From the NCBI GenBank assembly GCA_935421135.1, contig OW285188.1, forward strand, positions 17,461,233 through 17,525,232: a stretch of DNA of 64,000 bases, written 5' to 3'. A program made the translations under genes and the position numbers. How positions within the stretch are numbered: the first letter of the stretch is position 1; every line of letters starts with the position of its first letter. The notes under the pieces are model-generated. The model was not told where the DNA came from. It did not search any database and saw nothing but the letters and a program-made list of their open reading frames with translations. This DNA comes from Bugulina stolonifera (lineage: Eukaryota; Bryozoa; Gymnolaemata; Cheilostomatida; Bugulidae). Shown in pieces: positions 26,420 to 48,164 of this stretch.

Positions 26420-27591
26420 CTTACAGCAAGCAATCCAACACCTCAGACTCGGTGAACTGGCAACTTTCCTGCAAGTTGAAAAATTATTTGTTATCTACTG
26501 TGGCGATGCAACAGTGTCCTCATCAACTATTGTAATACATGAAGTCTTAGGAGTTATCTGCCCGGCATGCGTCAGGAGCAGATAACTTTGGTGAGCCACC
26601 ACTCACAGACAAAATATTTCTCAGACATACCTTGGAGTTGGAGACAGGAATAAACCAACCAACAACTAACTACACTAATCTCGAAGATGTTATAGTGGAG
26701 ACCGTGCACGGGAATGTTATTTGATTATTTCTAATGATTTAGGTTGCATATCATTGATCTACAATTTATACACTACTCCATCCCATTCTTGATTGAAGGT
26801 TCTTATCTATTATTAATTATTATACTTGAAGTAGTAGGGTGTCTTGGTATTTTATATAAGAAATGTGCTATCATGCTTCATTTAATTAATTTTATTATCA
26901 TCATTAACCAATTTAGGAATTAATACAATTATAATAGGTATAGTAATACATAGAACATAGAATACATATACATGTCCATACCACGATAATACATTCATAC
27001 TACTAGGTTTGTAAGTAAAGCAAAGTAAGGTCAAGTTTATGTGATCTAACATTGATAATATCTTTCGTAAAGGCTATGGATGAGGGAAACTATGATGAAA
27101 GAAACAGCATTAGGAATAGATTCAGTTGACTGAATTATCAATTAGATGTTTTCCAATACACAATTCACATCACCACAAATAGACTCCCTACAACTCCATG
27201 GCACATAATTATAGTTGTACAAGTATATAAAAAAGTAGTTTAAATTTTCTCAATGCAATGTTTAAAGTAACAATAAAAACTGTATAATCATAGATAAGCA
27301 TTTTGGCTCCCAGCCCAACAAATTCATCAAAAATATTGCTTGTAGCCAGAAAACAATATTATATACATTATAGTAGATAGCTGCCTGGGCTAACCTTCCG
27401 TTACTACAGTACACAGATACAATGATAGAATTGTCTTCTCATGTTGAACATCACACAGATATGTATTACAGACTGCAGTAATAATAGTTACCAGTGTATC
27501 TACTACATATCACAAAGTTACCTGTACTACATATTACACAATGTACCTGTACTACGTATTACACTTTTGTCTGTATTGTGTACTACACCTG
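26420..27591. other. Intergenic region between AMPK alpha and HIBCH
   Basis: Holds the AMPK alpha 3' untranslated region and the HIBCH promoter, both for minus-strand genes. A small imperfect array of CCTGTACTACATATTACAC-like units lies at about 27510-27570, just after the AMPK stop. No other coding signal is seen. Confidence 0.45.
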
Positions 27592-37200
<9,609 letters not shown>

Positions 37201-37969
37201 GTTGATGTTGAGGTCTGTCTACCCTAACACTATCAGTGTCTCACATTGATTACAAATTATGATTTTCCAATAATTCTACTTCACAGTACCGGTGATCAAA
37301 TTTCAGTTTCATAGAAATTTCGTTCATAAATAGGTTGTAGTTGCAGCTCTTGCAAAAATATATCTATATCTACTATGTTCTATTAGTTTTTCACCAGCCA
37401 GGGTAGGTAAGTAACACTTTACTTTCCAAACCTCAAACCATAATATTGTTCCTCGAGCACGTGACCTTTATAGGTGAACGCATCTAGGGAATCTTAGCTT
37501 ATGGTATCGTGTAAGCTACTTGATGTAACAATAGGTATTCCCGCTATCCTTTGATCTGTTTAGGTCTAAGCATGACCTAGTAAAATTGTAAACAGTCTGA
37601 ATTAGCAACTATGCACGTAGGATAATTTGACTGTTAAAGAGCCGTCTTCCAATATGCCTGCTGAATATTTGGAAGAACTGATCATCGCAATTTCCCCAAA
37701 ATTTTCCATACCGATAGCAAAGAGAGTAAACGGTCCTTTTACTTTTACCCTCTTTGCCGATAGTTTCAAGGCTCCTCATGCCTCAGTTTATTGCTTATGA
37801 AATAAAATAACCTGATACTGATAGTGAAACCATTCAAAATTATAAATTATGGTCATATTCGACGATTGAGTTTGCCACAAGAGGTAATCAACCCACATTA
37901 CATTTGTGTGTACCTCATCAGAAATCAATCAGTTCTTCTAACCTAACTGAAACCCCAAATTTTTATTTT

Positions 37970-38270
37970 TATTTTATAATTAATAATAAATAATTTAATA
38001 ATATAATAATAATGAGATATAATCTGTATAATATTGTGATTATGTTATATTAAATTATTAAAATAATTATTATAATATCTATTTTATGTAATTAATGATA
38101 ATATAAATATAATATAATAATAATATTAAATCAAGGAGTAAATTAACATTGATTAAATTAACAAGTATTAATATTATAAATATAATATTTATATTCGACA
38201 TTGATATAATAATAATTGTAATGATTTAAATTTAAAATTTAATTAGACTCGATTAAATTAACTGCACATG
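37970..38270. repeat. Very AT-rich low-complexity tract
   Basis: Mostly AATAATATAAT-type sequence for about 300 bases with almost no G or C. Confidence 0.75.
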
Positions 38271-38514
38271 CTTACTACTCATAGGACAAACACATACATA
38301 TACATGATATAGGGTTCTAGCAAAAAATTCTGTTGTCCCTGCAGCGAGACACAAGTTGAATATATCCTTGTCTGGCCTTGTAAATTATAAACGTGGAAGT
38401 ACATGTAGATTCCTGACCAGGGTGTGAAAAGACAAAACTCTCTCCCTCTCCCACTCTAAAGATGGTCATGTAAATACAATGTATATATACCTTTAATATT
38501 AAGGCCATGGAATG

Positions 38515-38830
38515 GGAGCAGCCGTGGCCGAGTGGTTAGAATGCTGAGCTTTCATGCTGAAGGTTCCAGGTTCAATTCCCGGTCACGATGGTGTTAGGGA
38601 GAGTGTCCAGCCACAATTGCTCCTGTGCCTCATATAAAAGTCTTTGAGGTCATGCAAGCCAGCATGGGTTCAAGGCAACCCCCCTACCCCTGCCAAAAAG
38701 GCCATGTCATCTGGGCCTTTCTCACAGGAAGTTGGCCAGCACTGGCACCTGGCAGTGCAAGCTGCAAGGAGCTGGTCACGCCGAGGAGTGTAAGCCTGTG
38801 AGTTTTACTCGGACCATGAAGTGGGGTGAT
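38515..38830 (+). mobile_element. tRNA-derived SINE
   Basis: Polymerase III A box TGGCCGAGTGG (38525-38535) and B box GGTTCAATTCC (38569-38579) lie 44 bases apart, as in a tRNA. A non-tRNA body of about 240 bases follows (CCAGCCACAATTGCTCC, then GGCCTTTCTCACAGGAAG). The acceptor stem is not well paired, so a SINE rather than a working tRNA gene is likely. The right end was set by eye. Confidence 0.72.
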
Positions 38831-39038
38831 ATATTAGTTCCTTTGTTACTAAAACTGTATATACACGTAGGTAGCTATTATCGTAATTATTGATAGCTAT
38901 GTATTCTTAAATTAACGGTGTGCCCTCATTTAGCTTGTTCATTGTGATTGATGACATGTGACCTGATGACAATCGTATAATTTTTTAGTTGTAGTTTGTG
39001 CCAGAATTGTTATTATTGTTTAGATTGGTTTCAAAGAA

Positions 39039-42000
39039 ATGGATGATACTGGCGAGGGCATGCCTGCAGATAAACCGCAAGCAATTCCAGAGAATGTAGC
39101 AGTTGACCTTTTTCGGTTTATGCTAACTTACAATTCTTGTCAAGAAGAAGAACTTTTGACACGTTTTGATGAGTTTTTTCACAAAGCGATAGTGGTTGGT
39201 AAGTACATGTAGGTGCAGTATTTGTTGTTTACTGGGATTTCATAGGTTTTGCTCTGTGAAAACCCACCATTGGCTGCCCATAGCATCGCTTAGCGCAGGC
39301 TGAGTTCAGGGAACTATATTCAGGGGTTTGATACATGTTTGAAGCATATAGGCTTCATTTTTTGGTTTTCCGAAAGCGTAACCCTTGCCAACTTTGCACC
39401 GATTTTCTTCGCTTTTATTGTACAACACCAAAATGTGATCATTGCTTCTGTTCTTCCTCTCTATACTCGTTATACCCATCTGCTGACTAACTGCTGACAT
39501 TCACAGCTAGTGTGCATTAACAATACTGTCATTCATCCTAGATACTCGGCCAAACTGTATCTGTGCTAAACTAGTGAGGTTCAAATTCAGAAATCAACCA
39601 GAAAATGTGGTCAAAATGGAGCAAATGATATTGGCTCGGATGTGCAACCATTGCTCAACACAGCCTGAGTCCACTATTACTACGACTTGTTGGTTTTACC
39701 CATTCCATTTAGCTGCAGGTTTGTATTCCAATTATACATGTATTAGTTATAAGATTCAATTAGAATCACTGAACTCTGTGTGTATTTGGTGAAAAATTTG
39801 TATTATATATATAGACTATACCTTATATGTACATGTATATTGTATATACTCGTATTAGTGCTGGGCGATTTTGATTTGCTTTTGCATTAAGTTCTTTGCT
39901 GATTTTCAAAAAAACTATGTGATCCCAAAGTTGTGTTTAACCCCTCGGAAAAAACCAAATTGAATCGCTAATTTCATGCTCAATTTTGGGCGTTGTCACA
40001 CTCCCGTTTTAACTATAATATTGACCTTTTTTTTGTCTAATTACGACTGTCGCCCATCGTTAGTAGTTGGTTAAAACTGCAGTGTGAGAGCTGCATTGGC
40101 CTAAGCATAGTCTATGGAAGATGTCCATCAATTAGTAGTTCATACTAGATAAACAGTTGGCTATCTGTTCAACATTCATTCTCTGCCCACATTCTGTGGT
40201 CAATCACCAACACATTGTTTTGAAGGAGCCCAGGCTACTTGTTCACATGATTTGAACTAGGGATCTTAATATGCAAATGTATTTTTCACTGGGTATATTT
40301 GTTCACACAATCTGTTTTGAAATCAAACTCCTCATGCTAAAAGTCTGTTATTGCTGAAGTTGAATAAGAAGACTAGTAGGTACAATGAAGCAGTATATAC
40401 ATTTTTGTACTAATGCGGTGTATTATGGAGGTGCTTGTGTCCTTACTCCCCTGTTATAGCCATACTAATTGTTCAACAGGTATTGGCAATATAGAGCTAA
40501 TATGCAGTTTAATCGAGCATGGCTGTGATGTGTATGCAACTGGTGGCATGGAGAAGGTGCTTCCCTTTGAAATACTTGTGGTAAATAGACACTATACTGC
40601 TGCTCAACTCCTCATAAGCAAAGGGTTCTGCTACAAATCCACCCTGGCTGAGCGTGCACCAGGTACACATAGAAGTTTACTTCTACAGCTAGCCACTCAT
40701 AACGATGTGGAAGGAATTCAGCTATGGATCAATGCAGGTACATACTGGATGTATAAATACATTGTTACATGTATTATAGTGTAACGTGGTGTAATGTGTG
40801 TTTTATAGGCTACACAATTGTTTAATCTGATAATTAACTGATTCATTTAGAGTTGACCTCAAGGACATGATAATATTTATGTATAATCAATGTTTTTGTT
40901 CTAAAGTCAGCACGGAAAGGTTTTGCTAGATTTGTTACGTTACATAGTTGGTATTAGTAAGGGTAGCAAGGTAAAAGAGAGTGTTTCTTATACCTAGTCA
41001 GGGTTTAATACACTCAGCTTGGATGATACTCTGTCTGCAAAGATAGTAGATATCACATAACATAGTCTTTTGGAGTTCCAGTAGTACAAATTCAAAATGT
41101 AGTTTTGATCTGATAGGCTCCAATTCCTAGCTTTAAATTGGTTCATTGAACAAAAGGGATACTTGTTTTCAACCTTGGCATTGGCACCACTGCTATGTTA
41201 CTTGTAGTATAAAGCGTTTACGGTGTAAAGGTGTAAACATATGAAAGCGCTTCTTTGGAGCATTGTGTACCAACAGATTTTGCTTACTATTTTAGGAGCT
41301 GTAATAGGTAAAGAGGACTGGAAGCAACTAATGTATGTTTCCGTAATCCGTGGAAATATAGAGACTCTATCCCTGTTGCTGTCTTTGGGTCTAGGGGATG
41401 TTAATGATAAGATAGATATAGATGATGACTATCCAGCACTATACTTCGCAAGAAATGAAGGTGACTGAACCATGTCATTATATGTGATTGAGAAACTGGA
41501 GTCATAGTGTAAATAGTTATGTGTATGTGATGGGCCTTTGGAGTAACCCATTCAACTCGTGACTCTGGCCATAGCCCAAGCTCACAATTATTATGTAGAG
41601 TTGTTTTCTCATTGTTATAGAGGAGACAATTCTACATATTCTTATATTACAGTAGTAGCTTAGGATTACCATGAATCTGCTTATGTGATGTAAAGGTAGA
41701 GTAAGAAGCTCTGAATCATAAGATATCTGCTTTGTATCAACTTCTGTATGTTTACCATGTTTTAGAAACAGCAGAGTTGCTACTCTCCCAAGGTGCCGAT
41801 CCATCTATTGTCGTTGATCCTAAAGGTACTGCCTTGATGGCTCAAATATATGCAAAAAGACTATCAGTTGCTGAGGCAATCGTGAGGGATAAGCCTGATT
41901 GGGTTGATCTGACAGTAACGGATGCAGTGGAAGATGCATCAAACTACTATAGTGCCCTACACTATGCTGCCTGGCAAGGGTACCTAGAAGGTGTTAAGAT

Positions 42001-42682
42001 GTTATGCAGTTATGGCGCTGACCCAACACTGCTTACCTATGATGGTAATACAGCTGTTGGATTAGCTTGTCATGCAGACAGTGCAGAATGTGTAAAATAT
42101 TTGTTATCACTTGGAGTTGACACTAATCAGCAAGACAATGATGGTGATACAGCACTAATATATGCAGCACACAATGGCAATTCTGAAATTGTTGCAGTTC
42201 TGCTAGAACATGGTGCTAATCCGTCAATATGCAACAAAATGGACATAACTCCCTTGTGGAATGCTGTGTACAGTCGTTCTTTGCCATCTGTTCAAATGCT
42301 CTTGACTTTGAATGTTGATGCAGAAAAGCCATCTCAAGGAAAAAATATATATGAAGAATTCATTGATCATATTTATGATGTACCAGTATCGCCATTATTT
42401 GTTGCCATACATCGGGAAGACTTGGGCATTGTCAAATTACTGATCAATGCTGGTTGCTATTTGAACTCCGAAAAGTACAGTGTGCCAAATTTTGATATGT
42501 ACGTTCAACACTGGGCTGAGGAAAACAGACGGTGGCTGGATTATGTAACCTCTACCCCTCCTTCGCTTGCTTGGTGGTGTAAGCGGACCATAAGAACTAA
42601 ATTGTTGGGTGTGAATCCTCGATCTGATGTTGGAAAGCTCCATGTACCTTCCTGTCTTAAGAACTATATCCTTGAAATATAA
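39039..42682 (+). CDS. Ankyrin-repeat protein
   Basis: Five exons (39039-39198, 39542-39718, 40480-40737, 41296-41460 and 41766-42682) join at phase-1 junctions into 558 residues. The N-terminal half (about 1-110) has no domain I recognise. The rest is built of ankyrin repeats. Clear units are YYSALHYAAWQGYLEGVKML, then GNTAVGLACHADSAECVKYL, then GDTALIYAAHNGNSEIVAVL, then ITPLWNAVYSRSLPSVQMLL and SPLFVAIHREDLGIVKLLI. Repeats upstream of these are more diverged. There is no signal peptide or membrane segment, so a cytosolic or nuclear scaffold is likely. All introns being phase 1 is unusual enough to support a real gene. The partner and function are unknown. The short C-terminal tail, with basic residues (WWCKRTIRTKLLGVNPRSDV), resembles the end of a SOCS-box-type region, but I would not name it so. 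Confidence 0.85.
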
Positions 42683-42875
42683 TATTTACCATATATTTCT
42701 AAATAGGTAGCGTTTGATTGCATATAGCTTCTTATTTTCTCAATGTATACACGTGCAGTACAATCATGTACATGCAGGTTGTTTCAAAGTTGCTTTTGTT
42801 TTAGACTATCAAAAGTTAATTTTGGATCAAAACTAAAAACAACATATACGAACCAAAATATTCTGAAATGAGGAG

Positions 42876-43206
42876 CATACTTGCCAAGGAGCAGGAGCAA
42901 AAAATCTGGACATTTTGGCTCAAATTCTCTGGACAGGCACCAGAATCCCTGGACATAGTTTGGGTGTACACTATTTGAAGAAAACTCATCACTGAAAAGT
43001 ATCTAATTATCAGTTTTAGTGTTATTTAGTGGCTTGTAAGATATTTTCTTCAATGTAAATGACTTATTTTAGGTTGTATCTTGTGTTTTATGAGGTTTGG
43101 TAACATTTTTACCACACATAAAAAATCAGGACAGCTGGAAAATTAGTAGGGACAGGCACAAAAACCAGGGGGTGTCCTGACAAAATCTGGACACTTGGCA
43201 AGTATG
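42876..43206. mobile_element. Non-autonomous DNA transposon, CATACTTGCCAAG termini
   Basis: Starts CATACTTGCCAAG and ends CTTGGCAAGTATG. It is flanked by the exact 8-bp direct repeat ATGAGGAG (42868-42875 and 43207-43214). Length 331 bp, no coding capacity. The 8-bp target duplication suits a hAT- or P-like family. A larger relative lies at 44367-45677. Confidence 0.88.
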
Positions 43207-43531
43207 ATGAGGAGTATGTTGAGATATGTTGAATCAAGGAGTAAGAAGTTGAATATACTTGTACATAGCTTCATGTATGTCAGAGGTTTTTAAGTTTTTG
43301 CTAATAACATTGATGTCAGATATTTATATTTTATTTTATATGCAGTGCAATTAGAATTACTCACAGTGACTTATTGTGAGTAAACGTTCTCGAATCACTG
43401 CTATTTTATTGTAATAAAATAATAGTACTAATTAGTACTAGCACTCTTGTGTGTAATAGAACAGTCATCTTCAATCAATTTTATCAAGAGTTGTCTGCCA
43501 TTGATAAAGTAGCAAATACTAGTGGAAAATT

Positions 43532-43729
43532 CTACAGAACCTTCGTTATCCGCTTTCGTTTTGTTTGTACTTTGCCCAAAGAGCGTCCTTTTACTCTCTT
43601 TGCTTTGCCCAAATCGATGTGACAGTCACAAGTATCAAGTGATCGGACAAGTCCAGTGGCATCTTCGATCCAGAGCCATTGAATAGCTCTGCTTCGATTT
43701 TGTTCCGTCGTCACTTTCAGCATACTCAT
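43532..43729 (-). other. Small unrecognised open frame
   Basis: A 65-codon ATG-led frame (begins MSMLKVTTEQNRSRAIQWLW) with a lysine/arginine-rich end (KAKRVKGRSLGKVQTKRKR). Base composition is less AT-rich than the surroundings. There are no flanking splice partners and no family I recognise. It could be a small gene, a first exon or chance. Confidence 0.25.
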
Positions 43730-44237
43730 CAGTGTTTATAATTTTGTTTTGTGGTTCTGCAATGTAACAACAGTGTAAACTGGTCATCCAAAGCATTATC
43801 ACTAGTAAGTTTTGTTTACTACTCAGTTGGGAAGAGGCAAAAGTGAATTTATGTGAGTTATTATTTTGTTTTACAACCCCAAGCTAAGCTTATTAGCAGG
43901 AGTGAAGATGTTTGACTCCTGTGAAAGGTTGCCGATGGTCTTAAGAAGGGTGTCCGACCTTTAAAATACTCCTATGCTACTTGACCACGCTCATGCCGAC
44001 AACAGCAGGTGAAGACTGAACTCCTTCGCGACCCCAAATTAAAGCAGGCGCTCAATCATGCTCATCTAATTCATTTCATTCCCGAGAATAATGATAAAAA
44101 ATAAAAGTCAAAGTGGCAAGTTTTTATTAGCTACAGTGAACTTGAAAGTGATTGGTATGAGAGTTGCTCAAAATTAGCATCTAAAATCATTAAAGTTAAT
44201 TGATGAACACGCTATCGACTAATAATAATAATTAAAC

Positions 44238-46166
44238 TTAAAGAGGGAGTATTTGTATTTCCAAAATTGACCAAAACCAATCAAAAGGCTGAATAGCTTG
44301 TTGAATAGTACTTGCCTAGAGCTATTCAAAAAGGTCTGCCAGTGCAACAGCAGATGATGTCATCAACATACTTGCCAAGTAACCTGGGTAAAAAATCTGG
44401 ACACATGCGCGGACCAGAGGGAGGACGGATGGCATGGCCGCAGGCCATGCCATCCCGCGTAGCGGGCTGCCAGAAAGGGTGCGGGAGGGGCAGAGGAGCA
44501 CCTTCCCGCATTCAAAATATTTTTTGTGAGCCACTAAAATGACAGTAGTTAGGGCAATTTCACTTGTATTTGTGTGCTGCTCTAGTGGTCAAAAATATGT
44601 TCATATTACATGCATATTGCAATGGTTTTAAAATGGTGGGAAGAATTTAGAATAGGAATGAAATTGCAAAGAGTGCTTCAGGTTGGATTATCTAAAGAAG
44701 ACTTATAAAACCTGCTACAACATAAAAATTTATTAGAAACCAATTTTTTGTTTCATTTTATTAAATTATAAACATATAAATAGCTTTATTTATGAAAACA
44801 CTGAATTATAATAATAATAATAATTCAGTATTTTTATAAGTTAAGTTTATAATTATTATATTAAAAATTATAATCATAATGTTAATGTAAGCCTGTCTTT
44901 TGAACTTCAGAATCATTGAGAATAAACAAATTTTCTAAGCTTTTAGATGACGTGACAGCTTTTAGACAACAGCTTTGATATGCTTCTGGGTCAGCGTGTG
45001 CCTGGCTATGTCATTGGTACCACCATCAGTAACACTAGAGGGTGCAGAAGGCATAAGATAATTATAATATTGATATTAATTACAAACCTAATTTACTTTT
45101 AGAAATAAAATAAATAAATTTGACCCATTGATTTTAATTTTGAAAATTGCCGAGTCTTTTGCTTATCTGTACTGTGAGAATTGTTTGGCTTAACAGCTAA
45201 ATTAACATCCAATAGACAAATAATGGAAACATTATTTGTATAAGCAAATACATGTAATTATAATATCAATGAATGAATTTTCATTTGCGCGGTGGTTGTC
45301 ATTGACATTAGAGCGTTTATATAAAATAGCTATCCACTGTTGGGGAGGCTTTAGTACACTGCCAATATAGCTCAGGAATTAGTCAGAGTTTGGGCTATCA
45401 CTAGTAGCAATTGGCATAGACACGACATTCAGTAGACATCGAACTACTTTAAAAATAAACGGTGCGTAGCATATATTTAGCAAAATTCCCCAGGATTTGC
45501 AACGCTCAACCCTTTTTCAGTCAATGTTTTGGAAAATCCAAAGGAAATAATAAATAAAATTTTTTGGAGCAGCAATTTCCTAATTCCCGGGGTATAAATC
45601 AGGACATTGGGACAGTGTAGGGACAATTTTCAAATCCCGGGGGTGTCCCGAGAAACCCGGGACACTTGGCAAGTATGGTCATCAACCACAAATGGATGTC
45701 AAACAAAGGCAGTCTATGTCATCTGAGTAACCCAGTTAACCTTGTTATAAAGCAAATGGAAAAGCTTTTATTCAATAACTTTTCTATTAACCAAGAGTTT
45801 ATAAATTCCTTCTACACTTTTGATAACATGATACTTGGCCACATATATTCACTTGTTTTTTTTATTTCAAACATCAAGAAAGTGCAATTAGCAAGAAAAC
45901 TTCTCATTTATTTCAGGGTATACTACAATGATAAGACAACTTCTTCATATTTTCTAAAAACTCCCATGAGTGAATAGAGGTAGTGGGTGTCCGATTTTTC
46001 AGTATTTTTCCAAAATACACATAACTACTTATGGTAAAACAATATTAGCGCCGAAAGAGAAATGAATAACCAAATTTAGCACAAATGGTTTCCAATTATA
46101 TTTCTCTGCTCATACAAGAGGGGACAACTCAGGAAGACTACCCAGTCTTTGGTGCTACTCCCACTT
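44238..46166. repeat. Dispersed repeat copy A, split by a transposon
   Basis: 44238-44366 plus 45678-46166 are clearly homologous to 51371-51972 (for example AAAACCAATCAAAAGGCTGA and CAAAGGCAGTCTATGTCATC). The right part is open for about 100 codons (KGSLCHLSNPVNLVIKQMEK, FINSFYTFDNMILGHIYSL) and may be the decayed C-terminal end of a transposase. Copy B has stops in the same frame. Confidence 0.8.
44367..45677. mobile_element. Non-autonomous DNA transposon, long member of the CATACTTGCCAAG family
   Basis: Starts CATACTTGCCAAG and ends CTTGGCAAGTATG. It is flanked by the exact 8-bp duplication GTCATCAA (44359-44366 and 45678-45685). The homologous locus at 51.4 kb lacks it, with GTCATCTGCCACAAA at the junction, so that copy shows the empty site. 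A GC-rich inverted segment (GGCATGGCCG and CAGGCCATGCC) lies near 44430-44455. No transposase frame of useful length was found inside its 1311 bp. Confidence 0.9.
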
Positions 46167-46532
46167 TAATAGGTCTATTTAAATATGCATAATATATATC
46201 AATAATGGCAATAATAAAATTTATAATCTTCATGAACTCTACTCTACATCATACTGTGATATTCGTACTGTTTTTAATAAACACATTACTCATACTTTTG
46301 GCCCAATTCCTGCATGTAGCAATCCAGTTTTCAACTGACTGCTGTCTTTTGATTGAATATACATATACAGACGTGCATTTATACCAAATTGTATGTCATA
46401 TGTATGTGTCTCAGCACCAAATTTGAAGAGAATCACATGAATCGTTCCTAAATAGTTATCATTATGGTTTCTAGGCTGATGTCCTGTTGCTGTTGCAAGG
46501 CTTATTGATCTCTGAAACACTGCCATTTCAAT

Positions 46533-47525
46533 ATGTTGGATGGATGGACACTAACGACCATAATATTTGGTCTGTATTGTACGACATCTTTCCTTTTTCG
46601 ATTAAAACCTGGAATTATTCATAAAGTCAAGGGTAGAAGGGTGAAATACACCAAAGATGTATCTTGCCTACATATAAGCCATAGAGGTGGTGCTGCGGAA
46701 AACCTTGAAAACACCATGGAAGCGTTTGATCATGCGGCAGTTATTGGTACTGACATGTTTGAGATTGATTGTCACATAACAAAGGATGGCTACGTAGTTG
46801 TAGCCCATGACAATAATTTGCTGCGAACTTGTGGGGAGGATATTCTTATTAGTGAAACAAATTATGCAGACTTACCGCTACTCCTATGTACACAGATGTT
46901 GCACTTCATGAAGGGCTATACTCTAACTAAGAATGTGGTCCATAAAAAGAGAAAAATACTACTATTGGAGGACTTGTTTGAGAAATATCCAAATATGTTG
47001 ATCAATATTGATATCAAGTTTCACAGTCTGAAACTTATATCTTCCGTGGCAGAGTTAGTAAAGAAATACCAAAGAGAAGAGCAAACTATCTGGGGTAATA
47101 GTTCTACTGCTATATCAAAAAGTGTCAGAGCTTTGAACACCAACATTAGAACAATATATAATATGAATGAAGTGATAAAAACTTTCTTTCTGTATTGCAC
47201 GGGTTTGCTTCCATTTGTACCTATTTATGCCGACTACCTGGAGATTCCGTTGTTCGAAATTTTCTATGACCAAATAGATATTCCCACCTCGACAATCATG
47301 GCGCCTTTCATTCGGATTTTGATATTTATCTTAAATTGTGTCTTTACGAATGAGAAACTACTTACTCATTTGAGGAAAAGAGGTGTGTCCACATTTTACT
47401 TCGTTTTAAACACGGAACAGAACTGGAAGAGAGCGTATGAGTGTGGCACAGCAGGAATTATGACTGATTTTCCTAGTTCAATGAAGTTATGGATGCAAAG
47501 CTATTCTGACCAGAAGCTACAGTAA
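46533..47525 (+). CDS. Glycerophosphodiester phosphodiesterase (GDPD1/3-type)
   Basis: Hydrolyses glycerophosphodiesters or lysophospholipids. One uninterrupted frame of 330 residues. An N-terminal membrane segment (about 6-22) precedes the GDPD catalytic core. HRGGAAENLENTMEAF carries His50, and EIDCHITKDGYVVVAHD carries Glu77, Asp79 and His92, the expected acid/base and metal ligands. LINIDIK (second acidic metal site) and the late GTAGIMTDFPS, with the barrel-closing pattern, are also present. A hydrophobic stretch at about 255-275 may be a second membrane-associated segment, as in GDPD1, GDPD3 and GDPD4 enzymes. The start is the first Met of the frame; a CAATATG context precedes it. Having no intron is unusual in this window, so a retrocopy origin is possible. 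The ORF is fully open and looks functional. Confidence 0.92.
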   Translation: MLDGWTLTTIIFGLYCTTSFLFRLKPGIIHKVKGRRVKYTKDVSCLHISHRGGAAENLENTMEAFDHAAVIGTDMFEIDCHITKDGYVVVAHDNNLLRTCGEDILISETNYADLPLLLCTQMLHFMKGYTLTKNVVHKKRKILLLEDLFEKYPNMLINIDIKFHSLKLISSVAELVKKYQREEQTIWGNSSTAISKSVRALNTNIRTIYNMNEVIKTFFLYCTGLLPFVPIYADYLEIPLFEIFYDQIDIPTSTIMAPFIRILIFILNCVFTNEKLLTHLRKRGVSTFYFVLNTEQNWKRAYECGTAGIMTDFPSSMKLWMQSYSDQKLQ

Positions 47526-48164
47526 CTCATTACATATACTATTATAATTGTGTTTACAGCATATTTGATATCAATCACTCTTCTATATATTGGGAACTTC
47601 ATTTTATTTGATAATTTATAGCTATTGTAGATATTTATTTATTTACATTTTTGGAAAAGCATTTCTGGAAAAATCTTTAGTAAAACAATTATTAAGATGT
47701 TTGTTGATTTTGTTAGGATTTTATTTACTAACAAAAGTATTAAGTAAATTTTATACAAAGGGACTTATGCTATTGTAATTATTAGAATACAGGCGCAATT
47801 ACATGTATCTAGACATTTGCTCTCTTTTCTGTTTAGAAACAACCTGGAAATTTATTGTAGGCCTACTCATGAATGATGTTCCTGCAGGCTACTTCTGTAA
47901 AACTAAAAAATGCATGTGAATTATGAATTGTGAATTATGTTCACATGATACTATGGTAAAAAGACATTTTGAAAAAAACGGTTCGAAACAAGATGTTTCA
48001 CAACTGACCAGTTCAAAACTGTGTAGATTACATTTAGAAGAACACAACTCACAAATAATTACACTTATATTGCATCTTGGGTTTTCCCACTTACAATGCT
48101 AATAATTGCGTGTTATTGTCTGATTGAATTAAATAGAGTCTTTTATCATTTCTATTAAGTAATC
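47526..48164. other. Downstream flank of the GDPD gene
   Basis: AT-rich, with a short open hydrophobic frame (47590-47778) that I regard as compositional. No gene or clear polyadenylation signal is seen. Confidence 0.4.

Larger units (their letters stand above)
37201..39038. other. Intergenic region between AMPK alpha and the ankyrin gene
   Basis: Holds the divergent promoters of the minus-strand kinase and the plus-strand ankyrin gene, a very AT-rich tract (about 37970-38270) and a SINE (about 38515-38830). No additional gene is seen. Confidence 0.5.

Noticed and set aside
38520..38592. Functional tRNA gene
   Set aside because: A and B boxes are present, but the acceptor stem does not pair well and a SINE body follows directly.
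39306..39500. Minus-strand frame of 64 codons in ankyrin intron 1
   Set aside because: It lies inside an intron of a well-supported gene on the other strand, with no motif or splice support.
44312..44542. Overlapping open frames on both strands near 44.3-44.5 kb
   Set aside because: They span the GC-rich inverted segment of a transposon and its target site; openness reflects composition.
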